Origin: a virus
Length of the DNA: 41,109 bases
Direction: 5' to 3' (one strand)
IMG/VR virus record: IMGVR_UViG_3300032116_000484
Span: 1-41,109 of that record
Made by a program: the position numbers and the translations under genes. Position 1 is the first letter of the stretch; every line of letters begins with the position of its first letter. Below the pieces are notes generated by a model that was not told the origin of the DNA, searched no databases, and worked only from the letters and a program-made list of their open reading frames with translations. Positions 8,520 through 15,409 of the stretch are shown piece by piece.

Positions 8520-8675
8520 TCACTCACCATACAAATCTTTTTTCTTAGGTTTACAATTTTCTTCTATTAATTTTTCTAAAAGTTTGTAAATTTTTATACC
8601 CTTTTCATCACAAAATTTTTTTAACATTTCGTGATGTTTTTCACTTATTTTAACGTTTTTAATTGTGTTTTCCAT
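8520..8675 (-). CDS. Small ribbon-helix-helix (Arc/MetJ-like) protein
   Basis: A 51-aa ORF on the minus strand, just after the gp15-like stop codon. The order of elements is that of a ribbon-helix-helix DNA-binding protein: a beta strand 'IKNVKIS' (5-11), helix A 'EKHHEMLKKFCDEKG' (12-26) and helix B 'IYKLLEKLIEEN' (29-40), then a basic tail 'CKPKKKD'. The start ATG is the only good one, and the TGA at 8522-8520 abuts the converging gp15-like gene. Such proteins bind DNA as dimers and usually act as transcriptional regulators. The target is unknown; the AGATA-N6-TATCT repeat at 8701-8716 in its own upstream region is a candidate operator. The fold call is by eye on a very short protein. Confidence 0.6.
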   Translation of the reverse strand: MENTIKNVKISEKHHEMLKKFCDEKGIKIYKLLEKLIEENCKPKKKDLYGE

Positions 8676-8705
8676 AGTAAAGATAATTTAAGATATTATT
8701 AGATA

Positions 8706-8713
8706 AATAAATA
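8706..8713 (-). promoter_or_regulatory. TATTTATT box upstream of the RHH gene, inside a small inverted repeat
   Basis: Read on minus, TATTTATT lies 30 nt before the ATG at 8675. It is enclosed by AGATA (8701-8705) and TATCT (8712-8716), an inverted repeat that could be an operator for the RHH protein itself. In such AT-rich DNA a chance occurrence is possible. Confidence 0.3.
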
Positions 8714-8756
8714 TCTATTTTAAAAATATTAGGGAAATCTTTCATAAAAACAAAGA

Positions 8757-8764
8757 TATTTATA
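8757..8764 (+). promoter_or_regulatory. Late-type TATTTATA box for the tail sheath gene
   Basis: TATTTATA is followed by 36 nt of A/T-rich leader before the sheath ATG. The tail tube gene has exactly the same 36-nt gap from its own box, suggesting a shared layout for the two most abundant tail proteins. Confidence 0.6.
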
Positions 8765-8800
8765 ATGTAAGTAATAAATTATTTAACCAAACATTAATCA

Positions 8801-11638
8801 ATGGCAAGTTCAAACAGAGTTTTCGTTTCTCCTGGTGTATATACCTCAGAGAAGGATTTAACATTTGTGGCTCAAAGTGTGGGTGTAACAACACTCGGTT
8901 TAGTAGGTGAAACCTTAAAAGGTCCCGCTTTTGAACCAATTTTAATCAGCAACTTCGACGAGTTTAAAACATATTTTGGACCATCATCACCCGTAAAAGA
9001 TGGTAATGGTAATCCAAAGTATGAATTACCATATGTTGCGAAATCATATTTAGAAGAATCAAATCAATTATTCGTAACAAGAGTTTTAGGTTTAACAGGT
9101 TACAAACCAGTAAAAACTTACGGTATTAAAACTTTAGGTGGAGTTTCAGTTACATTAACAGGTTATACCTCAACAACAGGTATAACATTAACACCAACAA
9201 CAGCTGGTATCACAGGTAGTACAATTTACGGTGAATTATCGGGTAAAACATCATTTGATGGTACATCTATTACAGATTACATTAAATCTGAATTTAGTGG
9301 TTATACCACTGGTCAGACAGGAAATTGGTTTGTAATTGGTAAACCTGACGCAGATGATGTTGCAGCTTTAACTGCATCAAAAGAGGTTGTATCTCCATTA
9401 ACTGGTCAGGATAATGAAACATCCAATCACGAAAAAGAATGGTACAATGTGTTTTTTAACAGTGGAGCAACAATAACAGATGTTTATTCATATCTGTTTG
9501 TTTGGGATGGTACAGGTTTTGATGTTACAAGATATGAATATAACGCGTCAATAAATTCGGACTATAATAATATTGTTGTGGCCGCTTTAAGATCAAGAGG
9601 TTCATATAGTGGTCAAACATTAAATTTAGAAGTAACAGGTTCAACCGTAAGTATATCGGGTGATATCACAGGAAATCCTTTAGGTGAATTTACATTAAAT
9701 GTAACAGGTTCAACAAGTGGATCTAAGTCATTCACCTGTTCTTTAGACACAACGTCAACTAAATTCATTACTAAAGTTTTAGGACATGAAGTTTTTGACA
9801 AAGTAAAATCAGATTTCCCTCTATATGTTCATGAAGTTTATTCTTCTCTTTTAAAATCGGCATTTGATAAGGGTTTAATTAGAGGTTTAAGCACCACAAT
9901 AGTTGAAGAATCAGATGGTAATAACTTCTTGGGTCAGTGGGATACCACAATTTCACCAATGGTTGTATCTGAGGTTCGTGGTGGTGAGGTTGCTGATTTG
10001 TTTGAGGTTATTACAATTTCAGATGGTGAAGCTGCAAACTTCCAAGTTAAAATTACAATCCAAAACATTGATTTGGATAGTGGTGATTTCGATTTAATAG
10101 TAAGAGATTTTAATGATTCTGACGATAATATCGTTGTATTAGAGAAATTTACAAGATGTAATATGAATCCAGACCTACCAGGTTACGTGGCAAGAAAAGT
10201 TGGTACATCAGATGGTGAATATGAATTACGTTCAAGATACGTTATGTTATCTATGGCTGACAATCATCCAACTGACGCTTTCCCTGCGGGTTTTAAAGGA
10301 TTTAAAAATAACGGTGCGTTTGGTAGTGGAAATAAATTAGGTAGTGTTTTATATAAAACTGAATACTTTGACGCAGGTGATGTGGTATCGTATGAAGTAG
10401 ATGGTACACCTGTTTTATCAAATGGTGATAAAATAAGAAAGGTTTCCTTAGGTTTATCCTCTCAAGTTGGGTTTGATAGAGACTTATTGAAATACAAGGG
10501 ATTAGGAGCCTTAACAGAAACTTTTGGTTTCCACTTATCAACAAACGCATCTTCTATAACGGGAGTAACATTCCAGTGTACACCATATGATTTAGAAGGT
10601 TCAAGTAAAGATAAATTGGAAAACATTTCTTTCCGTAAGTTCACTTTCGCGGTGTTTGGTGGTTTCGATGGATGGGATATCTATAGAAACGTAAGAACAA
10701 ACGAAGATTCTTACATTTTTGGTAAGAGTGTTTATGTAAGTGGTCACACAACTAATGGAGGTGTTTTTAGTTCAACTGTCGGAAACTCAGACTACTACTC
10801 ATACTTACAAGGTATAAACACTTTTGCAAACCCTGAAGCGGTAGATATTAACGTATTTGCAACACCAGGTATAAATTTCTTTAACCATAGTTCATTGGTA
10901 ACACAAGCAATTGACATGATTGAAAACGATAGAGCTGACTCACTTTATGTGATGAATGCCCCTAACGTTTCAACTGCAGAAGAGGTTATTGACAATTTGG
11001 ATTCAATTTCAATTGATAGTAACTATTCAGCAACATATTGGCCTTGGATTCAGGTGAGAGATGGAGACAATGCAACTCAATTGTATATTCCACCAACAGG
11101 TGAAGTTTTAAAGAATATAGCATTGACTGACAATGTTTCATATCCTTGGTTCGCTGTGGCGGGTTACTCAAGGGGTCTTATAAATGCAATTAAAGCGTTC
11201 AAGAAGTTAACCCTTGATGAAAGAGACGACCTTTACAAGAACAGAATTAACCCAATTGCTACATTCTCAGACACTGGTACAATTATTTGGGGTAACAAAA
11301 CCCTTCAGGTTAGAGAATCCGCACTTGATAGAATCAACGTAAGAAGATTGTTATTAAGAGCTAGAAAGTTAATTTCGGCGGTTGCGGTTAGATTGTTATT
11401 TGAACAAAACGATGAACAAGTAAGAAATGAGTTCTTGAGATTGGTAAACCCTATTCTTGAGTCAATTAAGAAAGAAAGAGGTTTATATGATTTCCGTGTA
11501 ACAGTATCTAACGATCCAGAGGATATTGACGCAAATACACTTAGAGGTAAAATATACATCAAACCTACTCGTTCTCTTGAATTCATAGATGTGGAGTTTG
11601 TTATTACACCTACAGGTGCATCTTTCGATAACATTTAA
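8801..11638 (+). CDS. gp18: Tail sheath protein (gp18-like)
   Basis: Contractile sheath subunit that polymerises around the tail tube. The N-terminus 'SPGVYTSEKDLT' (10-21) and the following 'GLVGETLKGPAFEP' are the standard sheath start. The C-terminal domain (about 770-945) has 'RRLLLRARKLISAVAVRLLF', 'NPILESIKKERGLYDF' and 'GKIYIKPTRSLEFIDVEFVI', the conserved sheath core. At 945 aa it is much longer than T4 gp18 (659 aa). The excess lies in a central Thr/Ser/Gly-rich part (about 105-330) with two copies of a 'VTGST' repeat, probably outward-facing insertion domains. It is a monocistronic unit with its own box 36 nt upstream and a terminator at 11661-11687. Confidence 0.93.
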   Translation: MASSNRVFVSPGVYTSEKDLTFVAQSVGVTTLGLVGETLKGPAFEPILISNFDEFKTYFGPSSPVKDGNGNPKYELPYVAKSYLEESNQLFVTRVLGLTGYKPVKTYGIKTLGGVSVTLTGYTSTTGITLTPTTAGITGSTIYGELSGKTSFDGTSITDYIKSEFSGYTTGQTGNWFVIGKPDADDVAALTASKEVVSPLTGQDNETSNHEKEWYNVFFNSGATITDVYSYLFVWDGTGFDVTRYEYNASINSDYNNIVVAALRSRGSYSGQTLNLEVTGSTVSISGDITGNPLGEFTLNVTGSTSGSKSFTCSLDTTSTKFITKVLGHEVFDKVKSDFPLYVHEVYSSLLKSAFDKGLIRGLSTTIVEESDGNNFLGQWDTTISPMVVSEVRGGEVADLFEVITISDGEAANFQVKITIQNIDLDSGDFDLIVRDFNDSDDNIVVLEKFTRCNMNPDLPGYVARKVGTSDGEYELRSRYVMLSMADNHPTDAFPAGFKGFKNNGAFGSGNKLGSVLYKTEYFDAGDVVSYEVDGTPVLSNGDKIRKVSLGLSSQVGFDRDLLKYKGLGALTETFGFHLSTNASSITGVTFQCTPYDLEGSSKDKLENISFRKFTFAVFGGFDGWDIYRNVRTNEDSYIFGKSVYVSGHTTNGGVFSSTVGNSDYYSYLQGINTFANPEAVDINVFATPGINFFNHSSLVTQAIDMIENDRADSLYVMNAPNVSTAEEVIDNLDSISIDSNYSATYWPWIQVRDGDNATQLYIPPTGEVLKNIALTDNVSYPWFAVAGYSRGLINAIKAFKKLTLDERDDLYKNRINPIATFSDTGTIIWGNKTLQVRESALDRINVRRLLLRARKLISAVAVRLLFEQNDEQVRNEFLRLVNPILESIKKERGLYDFRVTVSNDPEDIDANTLRGKIYIKPTRSLEFIDVEFVITPTGASFDNI

Positions 11639-11660
11639 GAATAAAGTATATAAAAATGAA

Positions 11661-11687
11661 AAGGGAGTCCATTGGATTCCCTTTTTT
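11661..11687 (+). terminator. Rho-independent terminator after the sheath gene
   Basis: AAGGGAGTCC (11661-11670), loop ATT, GGATTCCCTT (11674-11683) with one G-T wobble, then a run of six T starting within the stem end. Confidence 0.85.
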
Positions 11688-11698
11688 ATTGTTTTACA

Positions 11699-11714
11699 TG
11701 TTCCACGCGGAACC
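11699..11714. repeat. Short palindrome resembling a parS site
   Basis: TGTTCCACGCGGAACC has arms GTTCC/GGAAC around ACGC. It matches the parS-type sequence TGTTCCACGTGGAACA at 14 of 16 positions. It could equally be just a hairpin; no parA/parB genes are in the window. Confidence 0.35.
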
Positions 11715-11746
11715 ATTTTTTATAATAATTATACTTTTATACCCAA

Positions 11747-11820
11747 CCCAGTATTCTGGAACCAGTTATTCTAGTATTTATTAATTAATAAAGAAATATT
11801 CTAGAACTGGTTATACTGGG
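11747..11820. repeat. Nested inverted repeat between sheath and tube genes
   Basis: Outer arms CCCAGTAT (11747-11754) and ATACTGGG (11813-11820) are followed inward by AACCAGTT (11760-11767) and AACTGGTT (11805-11812). Next come CTAG (11771-11774) and CTAG (11801-11804), and at the centre a perfect 16-bp palindrome TTTATTAATTAATAAA (11777-11792). The left arm also contains its own small palindrome CCAGTATTCTGG (11748-11759). As RNA it would form a long bulged stem; as DNA a cruciform. Confidence 0.85.
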
Positions 11821-11905
11821 ACTAGTAAAAAACTAACTAAAATTTTTGATAAAATCAAGTATTGAACCAATTATAGTTAAAAAAAAATATTTCTTGATTT
11901 GAGTA

Positions 11906-11913
11906 TATTTATA
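11906..11913 (+). promoter_or_regulatory. Late-type TATTTATA box for the tail tube gene
   Basis: TATTTATA followed by GGAATA, identical over 14 bases to the box before the gp13-like gene on the other strand. The gap to the ATG at 11950 is 36 nt, as for the sheath gene. Confidence 0.65.
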
Positions 11914-11949
11914 GGAATAAAGAATAACTAAAAACTTAACAAATACAAA

Positions 11950-12438
11950 ATGGCAGATTTATTAATGAAAATGCCGGTTCCATATGAACCGAAAAGACAA
12001 AACCGATTTATCGTTAGATTCCCATCATCTTTGGGTATCAATGAATGGTATGTAACATCAGCCGCTAGACCAGCTGCTAAAATCAACTCTGTGGCAATTC
12101 CTTTCCTAAACACTTCAACATATGTAGCTGGAAGATTCGAATGGCAGGAAATGAGGGTAACTTTTAAAGACCCAATTGGTCCATCAGCTTCACAAGCGTT
12201 AATGGAATGGTTCCGTTTACATGCGGAATCAGTAACTGGTCGTATGGGATATGCTGCTGGATATAAAAAAGATATTGAATTGGAAATGTTAGACCCAACG
12301 GGTGTTGTGGTTGAGAAGTGGATTCTTCAAGGTACTTTTATTACCGACTTAAACTTCGGTGATTTAGATTACTCAAGAGATGAAATTGCAACAATCACAT
12401 GTTCTTTGAGAATGGATAGATGTATCCAAGTTTACTAA
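11950..12438 (+). CDS. gp19: Tail tube protein (gp19-like)
   Basis: Subunit of the inner tail tube through which DNA passes, 162 aa, matching T4 gp19 in size (163 aa). The recognised pattern is 'PKRQNRFIVRFP' near the N-terminus, 'YVTSAARPAAKI' at 36-47, 'VTFKDPIGPSASQALMEWF' at about 74-92 and the closing 'LNFGDLDYSRDEIATITCSL'. The single tube fold is beta-rich. It has its own promoter box with a 36-nt leader and its own terminator at 12460-12486, so it is expressed as a separate short, probably abundant mRNA. Confidence 0.92.
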   Translation: MADLLMKMPVPYEPKRQNRFIVRFPSSLGINEWYVTSAARPAAKINSVAIPFLNTSTYVAGRFEWQEMRVTFKDPIGPSASQALMEWFRLHAESVTGRMGYAAGYKKDIELEMLDPTGVVVEKWILQGTFITDLNFGDLDYSRDEIATITCSLRMDRCIQVY

Positions 12439-12459
12439 AATAATAAATCTGTCAAAGAG

Positions 12460-12486
12460 AAGGTATCCCAAAAGGATACCTTTTTT
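12460..12486 (+). terminator. Rho-independent terminator after the tube gene
   Basis: AAGGTATCC (12460-12468), loop CAAAA, GGATACCTT (12474-12482) and a run of six T (12481-12486). A perfect 9-bp stem. Confidence 0.92.
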
Positions 12487-12512
12487 GTTTTAAAACTTTA
12501 CATTGAAATAGT

Positions 12513-12520
12513 TATTTATT
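12513..12520 (+). promoter_or_regulatory. Late-type TATTTATT box for the chaperone gene
   Basis: TATTTATT, 12 nt before the ATG at 12533, just after the tube terminator. Confidence 0.5.
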
Positions 12521-12532
12521 ATATTTTATTAT

Positions 12533-13282
12533 ATGGAACAATTTGTAGTAGACCCAACAATTGCATATGATGTTGTTGAATTACCAAGTAGAGGTATTCA
12601 CTATACAACACAAAAAAAATCTTTAAGAGTTGCATACTTAACAGCCGCTGACGAAAATATATTATCAGCACAAAACCTAATTCAAAGTAATACGGTAGTT
12701 GACGAATTATTGAAAAGAAAAATTTTAGATAAAGATTTTAATTCAGATGATTTGGTTGATGAGGATAGGCAAGCAATTTTAATCTTCTTAAGAAATACCG
12801 CTTTTGGTCCCGAATTCAATGTTTATGTAACAGATCCAAAAACAAACGAAGCGTTTACCGCAAAGGTTGATTTAAGTGAAGTTAAGTTTAAAGATTTTGG
12901 ATTAACACCAAATGAAAATGGTGAATTCAAATATTTTATGGAAAAATCTAAAGTGGAAGTTACTTTTAAGTTTTTAACTAAGAAACAACAAAAAGAACTT
13001 GATGAAATAGAAAAAAGTTGGAATGGTAACGGAGTTGCTCCACTTGTAACTAAAGAATTGGAGATGATGATTAAATCTGTTGCAAGTAATAGAGAAATGA
13101 TGAACATTCACAACTTTGTTCAAAACCTACCAATTAAAGATTCACAAAATTTCAGAAAATACATTAAAGAAAATAAACCATCATTAGATCTTAAAAAAAC
13201 AGTAACGACCCCGTCAGGAGACACAATCCAAGTTGAAATTGGATTCGGGGTAGAATTTTTTCGCCCTTTCTACGGATTATAG
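12533..13282 (+). CDS. Tail assembly chaperone / baseplate hub assembly protein (gp26/gp51-like)
   Basis: A 249-aa protein with the hallmark 'ELPSRGIHY' (16-24), then 'LTAADENILSAQNLIQ', 'EDRQAILIFLRNTAFGPEF' and a long charged helical C-terminal part. This is the pattern of the T4-type protein annotated as baseplate hub assembly (gp26/gp51) and sits immediately before the tape measure gene, the usual place of tail assembly chaperones that coat the tape measure during tube growth. Near its end the frame contains T6 at 13256-13261. A shift there would replace the last residues by 51 codons of a second frame (see next entry), as in the G/GT pair of lambda and in Mu. The zero-frame product ends at TAG 13280-13282. 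It is probably a soluble, non-virion factor. Confidence 0.72.
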   Translation: MEQFVVDPTIAYDVVELPSRGIHYTTQKKSLRVAYLTAADENILSAQNLIQSNTVVDELLKRKILDKDFNSDDLVDEDRQAILIFLRNTAFGPEFNVYVTDPKTNEAFTAKVDLSEVKFKDFGLTPNENGEFKYFMEKSKVEVTFKFLTKKQQKELDEIEKSWNGNGVAPLVTKELEMMIKSVASNREMMNIHNFVQNLPIKDSQNFRKYIKENKPSLDLKKTVTTPSGDTIQVEIGFGVEFFRPFYGL

Positions 13283-13415
13283 TAAGGGACAATTAGACGA
13301 AATTTTATTTTTAGTAAAAAGAGGATTCTCATATCGAGACATCCTTCTTATGCCTGTCTATATCAGACGATATTATATTAGTTATTTAATTGAATTAGAA
13401 AATACTTCCAAATAG
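13260..13415 (+). CDS. Frameshift extension of the tail assembly chaperone (-2 or +1)
   Basis: In the frame +1 (= -2) to the chaperone, 51 codons run from TTC at 13260 to TAG at 13413-13415, 11 nt before the tape measure ATG. The frame is closed upstream by TAG at 13251-13253, and the zero frame ends at 13280-13282, so any switch must occur within under 30 nt, which contain a T6 run (13256-13261). A -2 slip re-pairs UUU with UUU perfectly, as in phage Mu; a +1 slip moves UUU to UUC ahead of the codon CGC. The peptide has an acidic/hydrophobic helix 'QLDEILFLVKRGFSYRDI' followed by 'MPVYIRRYYISYLIELE', like the T part of G/GT chaperones. The only internal ATG (13350) would give just 21 residues. 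The mode of shift is inferred. Confidence 0.6.
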   Translation, partial: FALSTDYSKGQLDEILFLVKRGFSYRDILLMPVYIRRYYISYLIELENTSK

Positions 13416-13423
13416 TATTTATT
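13416..13423 (+). promoter_or_regulatory. Late-type TATTTATT box abutting the tape measure gene
   Basis: TATTTATT ends 3 nt before the ATG at 13427, the same spacing as before the gp25 gene. If it is a promoter, its start site would fall at or just inside the start codon. Confidence 0.4.
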
Positions 13424-13426
13424 AAT

Positions 13427-15352
13427 ATGAACAAACCGTTAATAAGTGATTATATTGGTAAATTTGGAAGTGCAGACGCAGATTCTGGTGCGTATATTGA
13501 CGCCATGAATATGTACAATAAAAATAATAATATTTCTGGTAGATATTCATTAACACAAGGAGAAAGTCAACAATTTTTATCTCACTATCATAAAAAGGGT
13601 TCTGGTGATACAAGTGGAAAAGGTGTAATTTCTAAAGCGGTATCCGCACAAGGGTTTACAACAGGATACGGAATGATAAGTGCGGAGGCATCTACTGAAT
13701 TAATTGGAGCTGACAAAATTGCCGATGCTGCGGTATCAATTGGTAAAGCGTTATTTGGTAGTCAATCACTAAAAGACGGTTTAAAAGGACTTTTTTCAAC
13801 TGGTTTATCAAATCTTTACGAAGGGATGGTGAACATCGTAAATAAGGAAGTTGAACTAAGGAATAAGTTAAATAGCCAAATTGGTATTGGAAAAGAATTA
13901 TCAAGAGGATATAGAGATAATATTGTAAATGCTTATGACGGTGTTCAAGGTATGGGTTATTCATTCGATGAATTGGCCGATACCGCAATATCCGCAACCA
14001 AAGAAACAGGAAGATTTTTCACAATGAATGAATCTGTTATGGAAAACATGGCAGTAACATCGAGAGCATTCATTGGTGACATGAAAGAAATGGCTCCAAT
14101 ATTAAGAAGTTTTGAACTCGTTGGTATTGGTGCAGAAAAAACATTAGAAAATATTAATGCGGGTGGTAAATCTTCACTTACATTAGGTTTAAATATTAGA
14201 AAAACAACAGAAGAATTTCAGAAAAACATCGGAAGAATAAATCAATATGGTTTTGAAAATGGTGTTCAAGGATTAAATAGAATGGTTCAAAAATCTGTTG
14301 AATTTAGAATGAACATGCAAAATGTGTTTGACATTGCAGAAAAAGTAATGTCACCTGAGAAAGCAATAGATTTAGCAGCTAATTTACAAGTATTAGGTGG
14401 TGCGATTGGTTCATTAGGTGACCCATTCCAAATGATGTATATGGCTACAAATAACGTGGAAGGATTACAAGATGCGTTGATTGGAGCCGCGGAATCTTTG
14501 GCCGTATATAGTGAAGAAAATGGTAAATTTGAAATAACGGGTGTTAACTTAAGAAGAGCGAGAGCTATGGCTGAAGAACTCGGTATGAGTTATCAAGACT
14601 TATCGCAAATGGCTATCGCTGCGGCAGAAAGAACCTCAGCTGCCGCAGATTTAATGACCGCGGGTATTGCTGTGGACGATAAAGAAAAAGAATTTATTAC
14701 AAACTTAGCTAGAATGGGTAAAGACGGTAAAATGGTTATTGAGGTGCCTCCGTCTATTGCGGAATCGTTGGGATTAGCAAAGGATCAAAGTACAATAGCA
14801 TTAGATGAATTAAGTCAAACCGCGGCAAATGCAATTTTAGAAAATCAAAAAGAGTTTGAAAAAATGAACCCAAAAGATATCGCATTAGAACAATTTACCG
14901 AAACACAAAAATTAGCATTAACAGTTTCAGAAATTGCTGCAATGTTAAAAGTTGAGTTTGCAAACACCTATAGAAGTATGGGTGCTGACATGGACAAGTA
15001 TATTAAGCAGGCTGATGATATGTTAAAAAACTATATCAAGGGTGATAGAAGTAACACGGATATAAATGCAGAAATTGAAAGTAGAAGAAAGGAATTAAAC
15101 ACAAAGGTTCAAGAAAATTCAACAAAAACATCAACTCAACCATTAACTCCCACAAATGTTAACAATAACCAACAAACTAATCAAAATAACACAAATACCG
15201 ACCCTAACAATAAACCTCTTACTGCGGCCGAAATGGAGAGAATTATGAGAGACGCAAGAACACAAACCAAATATGATGATAAGGGTAAAATTGTAATATC
15301 TAACACTATTGATTCCTCAAATCCAAATGGTTATTTGTATGTTGATTTATAA
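13427..15352 (+). CDS. gp29: Tail tape measure protein (gp29-like)
   Basis: Sets tail length and occupies the tube lumen. The 641-aa protein is almost wholly helical, with many A, E, M and K and few aromatics. It has heptad-like segments at about 130-330 ('NLYEGMVNIVNKEVELRNKL', 'MKEMAPILRSFELVGIGAEK') and a repeat-like 'MSYQDLSQMAIAAAERTSAA' region near 390. The C-terminus (about 563-600) is a Q/N/T-rich low-complexity linker. Length is close to T4 gp29 (590 aa); at the usual 0.15 nm per residue it implies a tail of about 95 nm (inference). Position after the chaperone and its frameshift extension, and before tube-initiator and hub genes, is the standard contractile-tail order. Confidence 0.82.
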   Translation: MNKPLISDYIGKFGSADADSGAYIDAMNMYNKNNNISGRYSLTQGESQQFLSHYHKKGSGDTSGKGVISKAVSAQGFTTGYGMISAEASTELIGADKIADAAVSIGKALFGSQSLKDGLKGLFSTGLSNLYEGMVNIVNKEVELRNKLNSQIGIGKELSRGYRDNIVNAYDGVQGMGYSFDELADTAISATKETGRFFTMNESVMENMAVTSRAFIGDMKEMAPILRSFELVGIGAEKTLENINAGGKSSLTLGLNIRKTTEEFQKNIGRINQYGFENGVQGLNRMVQKSVEFRMNMQNVFDIAEKVMSPEKAIDLAANLQVLGGAIGSLGDPFQMMYMATNNVEGLQDALIGAAESLAVYSEENGKFEITGVNLRRARAMAEELGMSYQDLSQMAIAAAERTSAAADLMTAGIAVDDKEKEFITNLARMGKDGKMVIEVPPSIAESLGLAKDQSTIALDELSQTAANAILENQKEFEKMNPKDIALEQFTETQKLALTVSEIAAMLKVEFANTYRSMGADMDKYIKQADDMLKNYIKGDRSNTDINAEIESRRKELNTKVQENSTKTSTQPLTPTNVNNNQQTNQNNTNTDPNNKPLTAAEMERIMRDARTQTKYDDKGKIVISNTIDSSNPNGYLYVDL

Positions 15353-15387
15353 TTAAAGATTAGAGGTTAATATTTTTATAAATTATC

Positions 15388-15395
15388 TATTTATA
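15388..15395 (+). promoter_or_regulatory. Late-type TATTTATA box for the tube-initiator-like gene
   Basis: TATTTATA set in the near-palindrome ATCTATTTATAGAT, 14 nt before the ATG at 15410. Confidence 0.5.
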
Positions 15396-15409
15396 GATAA
15401 AAGAACTCG

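Larger units (their letters stand above)
11639..11949. other. 311-nt intergenic region between sheath and tube
   Basis: In order it holds the sheath terminator (11661-11687), a palindrome TGTTCCACGCGGAACC (11699-11714), a large nested inverted repeat (11747-11820), an A/T-rich stretch and the TATTTATA box of the tube gene (11906-11913). No ORF with convincing coding character was seen. For a phage this compact it is an unusually long non-coding gap. Confidence 0.8.

Noticed and set aside
11747-11820. Insertion-sequence remnant
   Set aside because: No transposase fragment, target-site duplication or second copy is visible, so only the inverted repeat itself is reported.
13350-13415. Independent small gene starting at the ATG 13350
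   Set aside because: It would encode only 21 residues without a ribosome-binding site, whereas the same frame is open back to the T6 run of the chaperone gene and fits a frameshift fusion.
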